DNA of 64,000 nucleotides from Promicromonospora iranensis (GCF_028994775.1 NZ_JAJQMN010000005.1:186001-250000), one strand, 5' to 3'; positions 17,106-26,113 are shown, counted from the stretch's first letter. Notes: a model not told the origin generated them from the sequence alone. A program made the numbers and translations.

Positions 17106-17657
17106 TCAGCGGTGGCGCAGGCCGTCGAGGATGACGCGCAGCAGCCGGTGCGCGCGCCGGTCCCACTCGTCCTCGTCGAGCCGGGAGAGGTAGCCGATCA
17201 GGATGATCACGTCGCCGGCGTCCACGTCGTCGCGCACCTGTCCGGCGGTCTTGCCCGCGTGGAGCAGTACCGTGAGGGCGTCGCCGATCGGGCCCAGGCT
17301 GTGCGTCGTGAGGTCCCGCGACACCGACGCCTCGACGGCGGCCAGCACGCCCCGCTTCACGCGGGCGTACTCGGCCACCCGGTCGAACCAGCGTGCGAGG
17401 GCGTCCACGGGCTCGGCGCCCTCCAGCAGCCGGGGTGCGAGCTCGACGAGCTCGTCGACCTCCTGCCGGTAGACCTCGACGAGCAGCGCCTCGCGCGTGG
17501 GAAAGTGCCGGTAGAGCGTGCCCTGCCCCACGCCGGCCTCCCTGGCTATCGCGTTCAGCCGGAGCTCCGTCGTGTTCGACGACGCGATCTCCTGGCGGGC
17601 CGCCTCGACGATCCGGGCGCGGTTCTCCAGCGCGTCCTTGCGGGCGTTCCTGACCAT
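17106..17657 (-). CDS. TetR-family transcriptional regulator
   Basis: A 183-residue TetR protein. The N-terminal helix-turn-helix reads LNAIAREAGVGQGTLYRHFPTR (about residues 33-54). I start it at 17657 (MVRNARKD); the longer in-frame start at 17687 would place codons in the operator palindrome. It is divergent from an SDR oxidoreductase over two identical GGACACGTGTCC palindromes, which makes it the likely repressor of both genes. The ligand is unknown. Confidence 0.9.
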   Translation of the reverse strand: MVRNARKDALENRARIVEAARQEIASSNTTELRLNAIAREAGVGQGTLYRHFPTREALLVEVYRQEVDELVELAPRLLEGAEPVDALARWFDRVAEYARVKRGVLAAVEASVSRDLTTHSLGPIGDALTVLLHAGKTAGQVRDDVDAGDVIILIGYLSRLDEDEWDRRAHRLLRVILDGLRHR

Positions 17658-17681
17658 GTGCTCCCCAGCTGCTCGACAAAC

Positions 17682-17722
17682 GGACACGTGTCCGGTAACT
17701 TCGAAGAAGCGGACACGTGTCC
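17682..17722. promoter_or_regulatory. Twin GGACACGTGTCC operators in the TetR/SDR promoter
   Basis: Two identical perfect 12-bp palindromes occupy 17682-17693 and 17711-17722, with centres 29 bp apart, between TetR (start 17657) and the SDR gene (start 17747). The spacing fits two TetR dimers on one promoter region. Confidence 0.8.
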
Positions 17723-17746
17723 ACTATATCGTCGAGGAGCAGACAC

Positions 17747-18538
17747 ATGACGGAGCGCACAGCAGGGAGCGGGACCGGGATCCGGCCAGGGATCGGGGGA
17801 GGGATCCAGGGCAAGGTCGTCGCCGTCACGGGCGCCAGCAGCGGCATCGGCGAGGCCACCGCCGTCCTGCTCGCGGAGCGGGGGGCACGCGTCGTCCTGG
17901 GCGCGCGGCGGACCGACCGGCTGGACGACGTGGTGCGCAGGATCCGGAAGGACGGCGGCGCGGCCGTGGCCCAGGCGGTCGACGTGACACGACGCGAGGA
18001 TCTGGACGCACTGGTCCGGAGTGCCGTCGACGAGTTCGGCCGGCTCGACGTGCTGGTCGGCAACGCCGGCATCAGCAGGCTCAGCCCGATCGCGGACCTC
18101 GACGTCGACGGCTGGCAGGCCATGATCGACGTCAACCTGAACGGCGTCCTGAACGGGATAGCGGCCGCGCTGCCCGTGTTCCGCCGACAGGGCGAGGGGC
18201 ACCTGGTGACCACCGTCTCGACGTCGGGCCTGAAGATCGTGCCCACCCAGGCCCTCTATGCGGCCACCAAGAACGCGGTACGCACCCTGCTGGAAGGGCT
18301 GCGCCAGGAGTCGACGGACGGCGTGCTGCGCACCACCGCGGTCTCGCCCGGCTACGTGCGCACCGAGCTGGTCGACTCGATGGACATGCCCCCGGAGGTC
18401 AGGGAGGAGGTGCGGCGGAACATGGCCGACCTGGGCATCGCGCCGGACGCCGTGGCGCGGGCCGTCGCGTTCGCCGTCGAGCAGCCGCGGGACGTCGAGA
18501 TCGGCGAGATCGTGGTGCGCCCCACCCGGCAGGGCTGA
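17747..18538 (+). CDS. Short-chain dehydrogenase/reductase
   Basis: A 263-residue classical SDR with the cofactor motif TGASSGIG (about residues 30-37), NAG (about 113-115), catalytic Ser in the TTVSTSG segment and YAATK (Tyr/Lys, about 178-182). The Arg at GARRTD after beta2 suggests NADP(H). The start at 17747 has a GAGGAG ribosome-binding site 7 nt upstream. The closest described relatives are NADP-dependent reductases of the YdfG/SDR type. The TetR regulator next door suggests induction by a small organic molecule. Confidence 0.9.
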   Translation: MTERTAGSGTGIRPGIGGGIQGKVVAVTGASSGIGEATAVLLAERGARVVLGARRTDRLDDVVRRIRKDGGAAVAQAVDVTRREDLDALVRSAVDEFGRLDVLVGNAGISRLSPIADLDVDGWQAMIDVNLNGVLNGIAAALPVFRRQGEGHLVTTVSTSGLKIVPTQALYAATKNAVRTLLEGLRQESTDGVLRTTAVSPGYVRTELVDSMDMPPEVREEVRRNMADLGIAPDAVARAVAFAVEQPRDVEIGEIVVRPTRQG

Positions 18539-18590
18539 CCCGCTCGGCACCCGACGGGCACCGTTGGCCACCCCCGATGGGGCGGCGGGC

Positions 18591-18643
18591 GACCATGCAC
18601 CTGCTGCCAGGAGGGGTTTCGTCCTGGCAGCAGGTGCATGGTC
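18591..18643. terminator. Perfect hairpin (22-bp arms) between the SDR and MFS genes
   Basis: The arms at 18591-18612 and 18622-18643 are exact complements around a 9-nt loop (GGGGTTTCG). It lies between convergent genes, 52 bp after the SDR stop, as expected for a bidirectional terminator. AGAAAAG follows instead of a U tract. Confidence 0.75.
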
Positions 18644-18669
18644 AGAAAAGTCTGCCAAGCGCGGGGGTC

Positions 18670-18715
18670 TCGGTCAGCCCAGGTTCGGTAAGCCCAGCTT
18701 TGGTCAGCCCAGGGG
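18670..18715. repeat. 15-bp imperfect tandem repeat spanning the MFS stop codon
   Basis: Three copies of the pattern TCGGTCAGCCCAGGT are present; the middle one has TAAGCC in place of TCAGCC. The last copy contains the stop codon (TCA, 18704-18706) of the Cmx-like gene. Confidence 0.6.
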
Positions 18716-19867
18716 AGCGGCCGCCCGACGTCGGCCCGCCGCGCACCAGAGCACGACGGCGGCAGCGGCCAGCGCGGCGCTGACCAGCACCGGTCCCGTG
18801 AGCCCGAGCGGCCCGATCGCCAGGCCGCCGAGCACCGGCCCGACCAGGGCGCCCAGGTTCAGGGCGACCGTCGAGTAGGCGCCGCCCATCGTCGGCGCGC
18901 CGTGGGCGGCTGCCATGCTTCGGGCGATGAGCGTGCCACCGACGGCGAACGACAGCGCGCCCTGCACGGGCGCGAGCGCCCACACCGCGGGCGCGTTCGA
19001 CGCGAGCACCGCCCACAGCGCCCATCCGGCCACGAGGGCGGGCATGCCGAGGCCGAGCACGAGGCGCGTGTGCGCGCCGGCGAGGCGGCCCGCCGCCGAG
19101 ACGCCGGCGAAGGCGCCCAGCCCGAACAGTGCCAGGACCACCGGCACCAGCGCGGTGCCGAGCCCGGCGGCGTCCGTCACGAGCGGCGCCAGGAAGGTGA
19201 ACGCGCAGAACGTCGCACCGTTCACGAGCACGCCCAGCGCGAGGTGACACAGCAGGTCGGGCGAGCGGAGGGCGCCGAGCTCGGCGCGCAGGTCCACCCG
19301 TGCGTGCGGCTCCTGCGGGCCGAGCCTGCTCGGCGTCAGGGTGGCGACGGCGACCAGCGCGAGCGCCGACACCCCGGCGATCGCCCACAGCGCCGAGCGC
19401 CAGCCCCAGAGCTCGCCGAGGAACGCGCCGGCGGGCACACCGGCGATCAGGGCGAGCGTCGTGCCGCTGAGGATCGCGGCGAGCGCCCGGGCCTGCCTGC
19501 CCGGCGGGACGAACCTCGTCACGGTGGTGAGAGCGACGGCGAGGAAGCCGGCGTTGGCCACGGCGGCCACGAACCGGGTACCGAGCAGGACGGCGAACTG
19601 GTCGGTGAGCGCACCGGCCATGTGTGCGCCCACGAAGACGAGGAGGCAGACGGACAGGGTCCAGCGGGGTGGCAGGCGGCGGCCGAGCGCGGCCGTCAGC
19701 GGTGCGCCCACCACCATGCCGACGGCAAAGCCCGAGGTCAGGTAGCCCGCCTGGGCTATCGAGATGTCGAGGTCGGTGGAGATGCCGGGCACGAGCCCGG
19801 CGAGGACGAATTCAGACGTGCCTTGCGCGAAGACCGCGACGGCGAGCACGTAGAGCAGGACAGGCAT
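18704..19867 (-). CDS. MFS exporter, Cmx/CmrA chloramphenicol-efflux-like
   Basis: A 387-residue, 12-helix transporter. The N-terminus LYVLAVAVFAQGTSEF (about residues 4-19) with its TSEF motif and the following GLVPGIS are characteristic of the Cmx/CmlR/Bcr-like drug exporters. The start at 19867 has GGAGG 6 nt upstream; an upstream in-frame start at 19912 adds a leader without features. Many proteins with this signature export compounds other than chloramphenicol, so resistance is an inference. The leader contains a 7-bp inverted repeat (19939-19960). Confidence 0.88.
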   Translation of the reverse strand: MPVLLYVLAVAVFAQGTSEFVLAGLVPGISTDLDISIAQAGYLTSGFAVGMVVGAPLTAALGRRLPPRWTLSVCLLVFVGAHMAGALTDQFAVLLGTRFVAAVANAGFLAVALTTVTRFVPPGRQARALAAILSGTTLALIAGVPAGAFLGELWGWRSALWAIAGVSALALVAVATLTPSRLGPQEPHARVDLRAELGALRSPDLLCHLALGVLVNGATFCAFTFLAPLVTDAAGLGTALVPVVLALFGLGAFAGVSAAGRLAGAHTRLVLGLGMPALVAGWALWAVLASNAPAVWALAPVQGALSFAVGGTLIARSMAAAHGAPTMGGAYSTVALNLGALVGPVLGGLAIGPLGLTGPVLVSAALAAAAVVLWCAAGRRRAAAPLG

Positions 19868-19938
19868 GAGCGCCTCCGACGAGAAGGGGGAACGGGTAGG
19901 CCTGAGCGGCACTACGGGGGCCCTTCGGATGCGCGGAC

Positions 19939-19960
19939 GACGTCCCGCTCGCCGGACGTC
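19939..19960. promoter_or_regulatory. Inverted repeat in the leader of the Cmx-like gene
   Basis: GACGTCC (19939-19945) and GGACGTC (19954-19960) are exact complements 8 bp apart, 72 bp upstream of the MFS start. It could be an operator or a leader hairpin. The 279-bp interval 19868-20146 holds no gene I can support. Confidence 0.4.
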
Positions 19961-20146
19961 ACGGCGGAACGGGTGGACGAGGCGGAGCCTCGACGGTCTC
20001 TACAGGGGCATCTCGGGCTACCGGAGTACCGGCAGCCCGAACCTGGATGCTTCTGGAGACCTCATGGGCCGAGACTATACGGGCGGCTCGGGCGGCGGTA
20101 CCAGGCGGCGGCACGGGGCGCCAGACGCCGGGGCCGGGCGCCGGGA

Positions 20147-20617
20147 CTAGACGACGACGTTGTCGCGCACCGGCAGCGGCCGGTGCCAGGCGACCTCGTG
20201 GTCGAGCTGGCCGGTCGATCGGAACAGCCGCACCTGGTGGGCGTCGGGCAGCGCCGCGGCGAGGTCGCTCGTCGTCGTCGCCGCGAAGCCGAGCTTCTGC
20301 CAGAAACCGCCGGAGCGGCGGGAGAACAGCCAGGCCTGGCGCGCGCCGGCGTCGGCGGCCCGGTCCAGGGCGAAGCGTGCCAGGCGCAGCCCGTCCCCGG
20401 CGCCCCGCAGGTCCGGCCGGACGGCGACGCTGCGCACCAGCGCGTGCTCGCCGGCCGCCCCCAGCTCGAACCCGGTGGTGGCGCGCACGGCGCCTGCCTC
20501 GTCGCGCTCGAGCCACAGGTGGACGGCAGGCTCCGCGAGGGCGGCGACCGTCAGGTCGGCGGAACGGAGGAACGCGGCAAGGTCGTCGAGGTCGGCGGAG
20601 GTGGCGGGGCGGAGCAC
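20147..20617 (-). CDS. GNAT-family N-acetyltransferase
   Basis: A 156-residue GNAT. Strand beta4 (HALVRSVAVRPDLRG) leads into an acetyl-CoA loop of the form LRGAGDGLR, a relaxed version of the Q/R-x-x-G-x-G/A motif. The C-terminal FWQKLGF is the usual Y/F-x-x-x-G-F motif. The layout resembles ArsN-type acetyltransferases. The start is a GTG (CTCCGCCCC follows). It is divergent from the ABC exporter genes and convergent with none. The substrate is unknown. Confidence 0.8.
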   Translation of the reverse strand: MLRPATSADLDDLAAFLRSADLTVAALAEPAVHLWLERDEAGAVRATTGFELGAAGEHALVRSVAVRPDLRGAGDGLRLARFALDRAADAGARQAWLFSRRSGGFWQKLGFAATTTSDLAAALPDAHQVRLFRSTGQLDHEVAWHRPLPVRDNVVV

Positions 20618-20663
20618 GCCGGGATCCTACTCGGCCCGTGGCCCGAGCCGGTCCGAGGTTCCG

Positions 20664-20691
20664 GGGCCGACCGCCTCGGGCCGACCGCCTC
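20664..20691. repeat. 14-bp direct tandem repeat upstream of the ABC exporter
   Basis: GGGCCGACCGCCTC occurs twice head to tail (20664-20677, 20678-20691) in the 153-bp promoter region between the divergent GNAT and ABC ATPase genes. Confidence 0.6.
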
Positions 20692-20770
20692 AGGCCGCCC
20701 GCGTCAGCCGGCGCCGTCGGTGGGGGACGGACTTGACCTTGCCCCTGCGGCAACCTTGCACGCTGCGGTC

Positions 20771-21616
20771 ATGACCACAGCGCACACACCCGGAGCAGCC
20801 GCTCCCGGCAGGCTCACCGCTCCGGCGATCGAGGTCACCGGGCTGCACAAGTCCTTCGGCGCCCACCACGTCCTCGACGGTGTCGACCTCGCCGTCCCCG
20901 CGGGCACCGTCTACGCGCTCCTCGGGCCGAACGGCGCGGGCAAGACCACCATGGTCAACATCCTCTCGACGCTCCTGACCGCCGACGCCGGAGAACTGCG
21001 CGTGGCCGGCCACGACCTGCGCCGCGAGTCCTCCCGGGTCCGGGCCGCGATCGGTGTGACCGGCCAGTTCTCGGCGATCGACATGTTCCTGACCGGACGG
21101 GAGAACCTCCGGCTCATGGCCGACCTGACCCATCTCGACCGGGCCACGGCTGCCCGTGACGTGACGGCGCTGCTCGACCGGTTCGACCTGGCCGACGCCG
21201 CCGACCGCCGCACCCTGACGTGGTCCGGCGGCATGCAGCGCCGTCTGGACCTGGCGATGACCCTCATCACCCGACCCCGGCTGATCTTCCTCGACGAGCC
21301 GACGACCGGGCTCGACCCACGCAGCCGGCGGGAGGTGTGGCGGGTGGTCCGCGAGCAGGTGGCTGACGGCGTCACCGTGCTCCTCACCACCCAGTACCTC
21401 GAGGAGGCCGACGCCCTGGCCGACCGGGTCGGCGTGCTCGACGCCGGGAGGCTCGTCGCGGAGGGCACTCCCGCAGAGCTCAAGGCGCAGGTGCCCGGCG
21501 AGAGCACCAACCTCGACGACGTGTTCCTGGCGCTCACCGGCCACACCGTGGCCGCCACCGACCCCGCCGCAGCCGACCCCAGCACCGACACGACCCAGGA
21601 GATGACCGCACGATGA
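20771..21616 (+). CDS. ABC exporter ATPase, DrrA-like
   Basis: A 281-residue ATPase with Walker A (GPNGAGKTT, about residues 57-65), the Q-loop (GVTGQFSAID), a variant signature WSGGMQRRLDLA, Walker B (LIFLDEPTTGLDPRSR) and a C-terminal DrrA-type extension (STNLDDVFLALTG). The GVTGQ and TWSGGM variants are typical of daunorubicin-resistance-type exporters. The gene overlaps the permease by 4 bp. With that partner it should export a lipophilic compound. The MerR gene downstream is the likely regulator. Confidence 0.92.
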   Translation: MTTAHTPGAAAPGRLTAPAIEVTGLHKSFGAHHVLDGVDLAVPAGTVYALLGPNGAGKTTMVNILSTLLTADAGELRVAGHDLRRESSRVRAAIGVTGQFSAIDMFLTGRENLRLMADLTHLDRATAARDVTALLDRFDLADAADRRTLTWSGGMQRRLDLAMTLITRPRLIFLDEPTTGLDPRSRREVWRVVREQVADGVTVLLTTQYLEEADALADRVGVLDAGRLVAEGTPAELKAQVPGESTNLDDVFLALTGHTVAATDPAAADPSTDTTQEMTAR

Positions 21617-22404
21617 GCGCCCCCTATGTAGTCCGCGACTCGATGACCATGCTTCGCCGCAACCTGCGGCACCTCAGCCGCTACCCGTCGATGGCACTCA
21701 TGCTGATCGCCATCCCGGTCGTCTTCCTGCTGATGTTCGTCTACGTGCTCGGTGGCACGCTCGGCGCGGGGCTCCCCGTCGCAGGCGGGGGCACACGGGC
21801 GGACTACCTGACCTACATCGTGCCCGGCATCTGGGTCATGACGATCGCCAGCGTGGCGAACGGCACCGCCGTCTCGGTCGCCATCGACCAGACCGGCGGA
21901 ATGTTCGCCCGGTTCCGCACCATGGACATCGCCCGGGTCTCGGTGCTGACCGGGCACGTGCTCGGCGCCGTGACCCGCACGGTGCTGGGCCTGTCGGTGA
22001 TGATCCTCTTCGCGGTGGCCCTCGGCTTCCGGTCCGACGCCGGGCCTGCCGGCTGGCTCGGCGCCGCGGGCCTGGTGCTGCTCCTCGCGTTCTCGTTCAC
22101 CTGGCTGACGGTCGCGATGGGCCTGGCGGCGGGCAGCGTCGAGACGGCGAGCAACACCCCGCTCGTGCTGATGGTGCTGCCGTTCGTGAGCAGCGGCTTC
22201 GTGCCGACGGAGCAGATGCCCGCGGGGCTGCGGCACTTCGCGGAGCACCAGCCGTTCACGCCGATCATCGAGACGCTCCGGGCACTCACGGCCGGCACAC
22301 CGGTCGGGTCGGACGGATGGCTCGCGGTCGGGTGGTGCGTGGCGATCGGCCTGGCCGGGTACCTGTGGGCGCGACGTCAGCTCGGGAAGGTCCCGGTGCG
22401 GTAG
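21613..22404 (+). CDS. ABC-2 type permease, DrrB-like
   Basis: A 263-residue protein with six predicted helices. The N-terminal DSMTMLRRNLRHLSRYP and the central ASVANGTAVSVAIDQTGGMFARFRTMDIAR segment are typical of DrrB permeases. The PEQMP-like loop appears as TEQMPAGLRHFAEHQPFTPIIETLR near the C-terminus. It is translationally coupled to the ATPase. Confidence 0.92.
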   Translation: MSAPYVVRDSMTMLRRNLRHLSRYPSMALMLIAIPVVFLLMFVYVLGGTLGAGLPVAGGGTRADYLTYIVPGIWVMTIASVANGTAVSVAIDQTGGMFARFRTMDIARVSVLTGHVLGAVTRTVLGLSVMILFAVALGFRSDAGPAGWLGAAGLVLLLAFSFTWLTVAMGLAAGSVETASNTPLVLMVLPFVSSGFVPTEQMPAGLRHFAEHQPFTPIIETLRALTAGTPVGSDGWLAVGWCVAIGLAGYLWARRQLGKVPVR

Positions 22405-22432
22405 ACCGAGGACGAGAGGGGAAACTGGGCCC

Positions 22433-23233
22433 ATGCTGACGATCAGCCAGCTCGCGTCCTACGCGGGAGTGACGACGCGCGCCGTGCGGCACTACCACGC
22501 CAAGGGCCTGCTGCCGGAGCCCGAGCGGGACCATTCGGGCTACCGGCGGTACGACGCCCAGGCCGCCGTCGACCTGATCCGGATCAAGATCCTGGCGGAG
22601 GCCGGCGTGCCGCTGGCCCGGGTCCAGGAACTGCTGGGCGCCGGCCAGGAGGAGTTCGCGGCCGCCGTCGCCGAGATCGACGCGCGGCTCCGCGCGGAGA
22701 TCGAGGACCGGGAACGGCACCGGCAACGGATCGCGCGGCTCGCCGCCGGTGACAGCCTCGCCCTGCCGCCGGAGGGCGCCGCCTACCTCGACCGGTGGCG
22801 TGCGCTCGGCATCTCCGAGCGGATCGTCCAGATCGAGCGGGACAGCTGGATCCTCAGCCTTGCCGTGCTGTCGCCGGAGCAGGTGGCGTGGGCGATGACG
22901 GCCAAGAGCCGGCTGCTCGACGATCCGGAGTTCGTCGGCGTCCTGAGAGCGATCGGCGAGGCGGTCGACCGCGAGTGGGCGGCCGACGACCCGCGCCTGC
23001 CCGGCCTTGCGGACCAGATCGCCACCCTGCTCGACCACCACGCCGACTGGACCGGCGGCTCCGCGGACGGGATGGAGGCAGGGCTGGTCGAGCTGTTCGA
23101 CTCGATCGCCCTCGACGCCGTGCCCGGAGGACGTCGACTGGAGGCGCTGCTGGAGGAACGCGGCTGGTCGGGCTGGACCCGGCAGGAACGGGTCGGCCGG
23201 AGGGCGCCGCGCGGTACGACGTCTCGCGGCTGA
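22433..23233 (+). CDS. MerR-family regulator of the DrrAB-like exporter
   Basis: A 266-residue MerR protein. The N-terminal winged helix (ISQLASYAGVTTRAVRHYHAKGLLPEP, about residues 4-30) is followed by RRYDAQAAVDLIRI and a long coiled-coil dimerisation helix. The large C-terminal domain (about residues 120-260) is a candidate ligand-binding domain, as in multidrug-sensing MerR proteins. It lies 28 bp after the permease and is probably cotranscribed. Confidence 0.9.
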   Translation: MLTISQLASYAGVTTRAVRHYHAKGLLPEPERDHSGYRRYDAQAAVDLIRIKILAEAGVPLARVQELLGAGQEEFAAAVAEIDARLRAEIEDRERHRQRIARLAAGDSLALPPEGAAYLDRWRALGISERIVQIERDSWILSLAVLSPEQVAWAMTAKSRLLDDPEFVGVLRAIGEAVDREWAADDPRLPGLADQIATLLDHHADWTGGSADGMEAGLVELFDSIALDAVPGGRRLEALLEERGWSGWTRQERVGRRAPRGTTSRG

Positions 23234-23251
23234 GCGGCGCACCCGGCGTGC

Positions 23252-24175
23252 TCAGCCCGGTCCGGCTCCGATCCCGGCGCCACCGAGGCGGTCGGCCAGG
23301 GCTCGTGCGCGCCGCCGCACCCGGGCTGCTCCCGCCGAGTCGTTGTAGGCGGCAAACGGTGGCCACTCGAAGACGTAGACGGCCAGCTCCTCCACCAGGA
23401 TCGCCATCTGGAGCGCGGCGGGGTCATGGTCGGCCGCCCGGTGGGCGAGGTAGTGACGGACCAGCTCCGGCGGGATCCGGACACCGCCGGGCGTGGCCCG
23501 GACGCTGAGGAAGGCGAGATCCGCGGAAGCCCTGCCGAGTCCCGCGGACTGCCAGTCGCAGAAGGCCGGCCCGCGGTCGGCGTGCACGACGTTGCCCGTG
23601 TGGCAGTCGCCGTGCACGAAGACCTCCGGCTGCTCGCCGAGCCGGGCGAGGATCTCGTCCCAGTTCGCCAGCAACGACTCGAGGGCCGGCAGGGTCGACG
23701 TCCAGAAGGCCCGGATCTGGTCGAGGTCCGGTGCGCGGAGGGCAGCGGCCAGCGGATCCGGCCGGGCCCACGCGCCGGTCGGCACCGGTGTGGCGTGGAT
23801 CCTCGCGAGATCGCGGCCGAGCCGGGACCAGTCCTGGCCGGTCCAGGCGGATGGCGGGCGCTCCGTCCCGGCGTCGGACAGCAGGAGGGCGATGCCTTCC
23901 CGCGAGGACAGGGAGCCGAGCAGCGCAGGGGTCGCCACCGGAACGGTGGGCGCGACCTGGCGGTAGAACCGCAGCTCGCGCTCCGCGTCGGCGACCGCCT
24001 TCTCGCCCAGCGTGGCCGGGGTGACCTTGAGGTATCCGAGCTCCCCGGCGGGGGTGCGCACCCGGTGGATCCCCGCGCCGGACCTCGCCTCGGCGGACGG
24101 GGCGTCCCCGGTGCGGACGAGCTCGAGCGCGGTCAGTGCCGCGGTGAGCAGACCAGTGGCCATCGGGAGCTCCAT
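23252..24175 (-). CDS. Aminoglycoside phosphotransferase-family kinase
   Basis: A 307-residue APH-fold protein. The catalytic loop VHGDCHTGNVV (HGDxHxxN, about residues 189-199) and the magnesium site FCDWQSAGLG (about residues 207-216) are intact. The nucleotide-binding Lys is probably in GYLKVTP. A start at residue 5 (24163) is possible. This family includes antibiotic kinases but also many metabolic small-molecule kinases. No antibiotic can be assigned from the sequence. It is convergent with the MerR gene. Confidence 0.82.
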   Translation of the reverse strand: MELPMATGLLTAALTALELVRTGDAPSAEARSGAGIHRVRTPAGELGYLKVTPATLGEKAVADAERELRFYRQVAPTVPVATPALLGSLSSREGIALLLSDAGTERPPSAWTGQDWSRLGRDLARIHATPVPTGAWARPDPLAAALRAPDLDQIRAFWTSTLPALESLLANWDEILARLGEQPEVFVHGDCHTGNVVHADRGPAFCDWQSAGLGRASADLAFLSVRATPGGVRIPPELVRHYLAHRAADHDPAALQMAILVEELAVYVFEWPPFAAYNDSAGAARVRRRARALADRLGGAGIGAGPG

Positions 24176-24212
24176 ACCGCGAGGACACTACCGGCCGCGG
24201 GGTCGCCAGGCC

Positions 24213-25166
24213 TCAGCCGGCCGCGGCCTCTTCGGCGAGCCTTGTCCGGTCTCGTCCGGGCGGCGCCCCGAAGAGGCGGCGGTACTCCCGGTTGAACTGC
24301 GCGGCGCTCTCGTAGCCCACGGCGAACGCGGTCTGCGTGACGCTCGAGCTCTGCGCCGAGAGGATCTGTCGCGCGGTCACCAGCCGCAGCTGTTTCTGGA
24401 ACTGGAGCGGACTCGATCCGGTCACGGCGCGGAACGTCCGATGAAAGGCGGAGACGCTCAGGCCCGAACGCCGGGCAAGGTCCTCGACGCGGAAGGGCTC
24501 GGCGGCGTGCTGCCGCATCCACTGCACCACCTGGCCCACGCGGGTGAGCTTGCTGTCGGCCAGGCCGAGCTGGCGAACCATGTGGCCCTGCGGTCCCGTG
24601 ATCAGCAGCCAGAGAATCTCCCGCTGCACCATCGGGCCGAGCACGGGCAGGTCCCGCGGTCGGTCCAGCAGGCGGATCAGGCGCCCGACGGCGTCGATCA
24701 GCTCGGCGGGCGCCGGGCAGGTCGCGAGCGCCCGCGTGGCGGAGCCGGTCGGCGCGGGGCGTGAGGTCGGGGCAGGGGCCGGTGCGGGGTCGTGCCGAGA
24801 CCGGTTCCGGCCGCCGGGTGGTCCGTCCGTGGACAGCAGCAGCTCGGCGATGGCTGCCGCGGTGAGGGTCAGACCGAAGCCCAGGGCGGGGACCTCCGGG
24901 CTCGCCTCGGTGAACCGTCCGATGACGGGCAGGTCGATCGAGGTGACCAGGTAGTCCCCGGGCCCGTACGAGAGAGTCTCGTCGCCCAGGCGGAGCTCCT
25001 TCGCCCCCTGGGCGATGAGCGCGAACGTGGTGCCCGTGGTGGATGCCTCGGGTGTGCCGGGCCGGGTCTGCCGGGAGAGGAACACCCCAGGCAAGGGTTC
25101 GCTCGTACCGGTGGGGGCGGCGGCGTCGATGAGGGTACGCAGCTCGTCGAGGTGCACGACGTCCAC
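24213..25166 (-). CDS. AraC-family regulator with N-terminal cupin domain
   Basis: A 317-residue protein. An AraC_N-type cupin (about residues 25-110) is followed by a proline/arginine-rich insert (about residues 118-145, PAPAPAPTSRPAP), a conserved VLGPMVQREILWLLITG helix, and the double helix-turn-helix DNA-binding domain (about residues 210-305, GYESAAQFNREYRRLFG). It is of the YqhC-like class that activates a neighbouring aldehyde/keto reductase or SDR gene, here the divergent SDR at 25346. Confidence 0.9.
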   Translation of the reverse strand: MDVVHLDELRTLIDAAAPTGTSEPLPGVFLSRQTRPGTPEASTTGTTFALIAQGAKELRLGDETLSYGPGDYLVTSIDLPVIGRFTEASPEVPALGFGLTLTAAAIAELLLSTDGPPGGRNRSRHDPAPAPAPTSRPAPTGSATRALATCPAPAELIDAVGRLIRLLDRPRDLPVLGPMVQREILWLLITGPQGHMVRQLGLADSKLTRVGQVVQWMRQHAAEPFRVEDLARRSGLSVSAFHRTFRAVTGSSPLQFQKQLRLVTARQILSAQSSSVTQTAFAVGYESAAQFNREYRRLFGAPPGRDRTRLAEEAAAG

Positions 25167-25345
25167 CTTCCTCTCTCGTCGGTCCGGATCGCCGTCCGAG
25201 CAGGATCAGGCAAGAACGCGGGAGGAACGCTATCACCATCGTGCCCCTCCATCGCCTTGACTTGTCCATGAGGCGGGCGGTACCCCGCTCGCCTCGGGGT
25301 CATCGGACACAAGCATTATTCGACAACAAGAACACGAGGCACAAC

Positions 25346-26104
25346 ATGTCGATCACCATCGTCGTCGGGGCCAGCTCCGGCATCGGGCAGGCAGCCGCTG
25401 TTCGTGCGGCGGAGGGCGGGTCGGGCGTCATCGTCACCTACAACTCGAACAAGGACGGCGCGGCCGAGACCGTCTCCCGGATCCAGGATCTGGGGGGTAC
25501 GGCGGTCGCCCTTCCGCTCGACGTCGGCGACAGCGCGACCTTCCCCGCGTTCCGCGCCGCCGTCGAGCAGGCGCTGGCCGAGACCTGGGGGGAGCGGAAG
25601 GTCACCGGCCTGGTCAACAACGCCGGGTTCGGCGGCGGCACCATGTTCGCGGACACCACGGAGGAGGAGCTCGACCGCTTCTACCGCGTGATCTTCAAGG
25701 GGCCGTACCTGGTGACCCAGGCGTTGCTCCCGCTGCTCGACGACGGCGCGGCGATCGTCAACACGTCGAGCAACTCAGCGCTGCCGTCCGGGCTGTCGGA
25801 GGGGTACTCGGCGTACGGTTCGCTGAAGGGTGCCGTCATCGTGCTGACCCGCTACCTCGCCAAGGAGCTGGGCGGTCGCGGTATCCGGGTGAACTCGGTG
25901 TCCCCGGGCCCGACCCGCACGCCGTTCGCCGGGGGTGCGTTCGAGGAGTTCCCCGAGATGACCGCGCAGATGGTCGGACGCACCGCGCTGGGACGGTTGG
26001 GCGAGCCCGACGACGTCGGCTCGGTGATCGCCTTCCTCCTGTCCGACGGCGGGCGCTGGATCACGGCACAGGACATCGAGGTCTCGGGCGGCTTCAACCT
26101 GTAG
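25346..26104 (+). CDS. Short-chain dehydrogenase/reductase (AraC-linked)
   Basis: A 252-residue SDR. The cofactor motif GASSGIG starts at residue 8, VNNAGFG (about 90-96) and the catalytic Ser-Tyr-Lys (NTSSNSALPSG, YSAYGSLK) are present, and the protein ends with the typical ITAQDIEVSGGFNL. I start at 25346 (MSITIVVG) because the longer ORF to 25241 adds a basic leader. It is divergent from the AraC regulator, which probably activates it. The substrate is unknown. Confidence 0.9.
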   Translation: MSITIVVGASSGIGQAAAVRAAEGGSGVIVTYNSNKDGAAETVSRIQDLGGTAVALPLDVGDSATFPAFRAAVEQALAETWGERKVTGLVNNAGFGGGTMFADTTEEELDRFYRVIFKGPYLVTQALLPLLDDGAAIVNTSSNSALPSGLSEGYSAYGSLKGAVIVLTRYLAKELGGRGIRVNSVSPGPTRTPFAGGAFEEFPEMTAQMVGRTALGRLGEPDDVGSVIAFLLSDGGRWITAQDIEVSGGFNL

Positions 26105-26113
26105 CCCGCTGGA

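Noticed and set aside
19866-20150. Plus-strand frame of 94 codons upstream of the Cmx-like gene
   Set aside because: Arg/Gly-rich composition without motif, and it starts opposite the first codons of the MFS gene.
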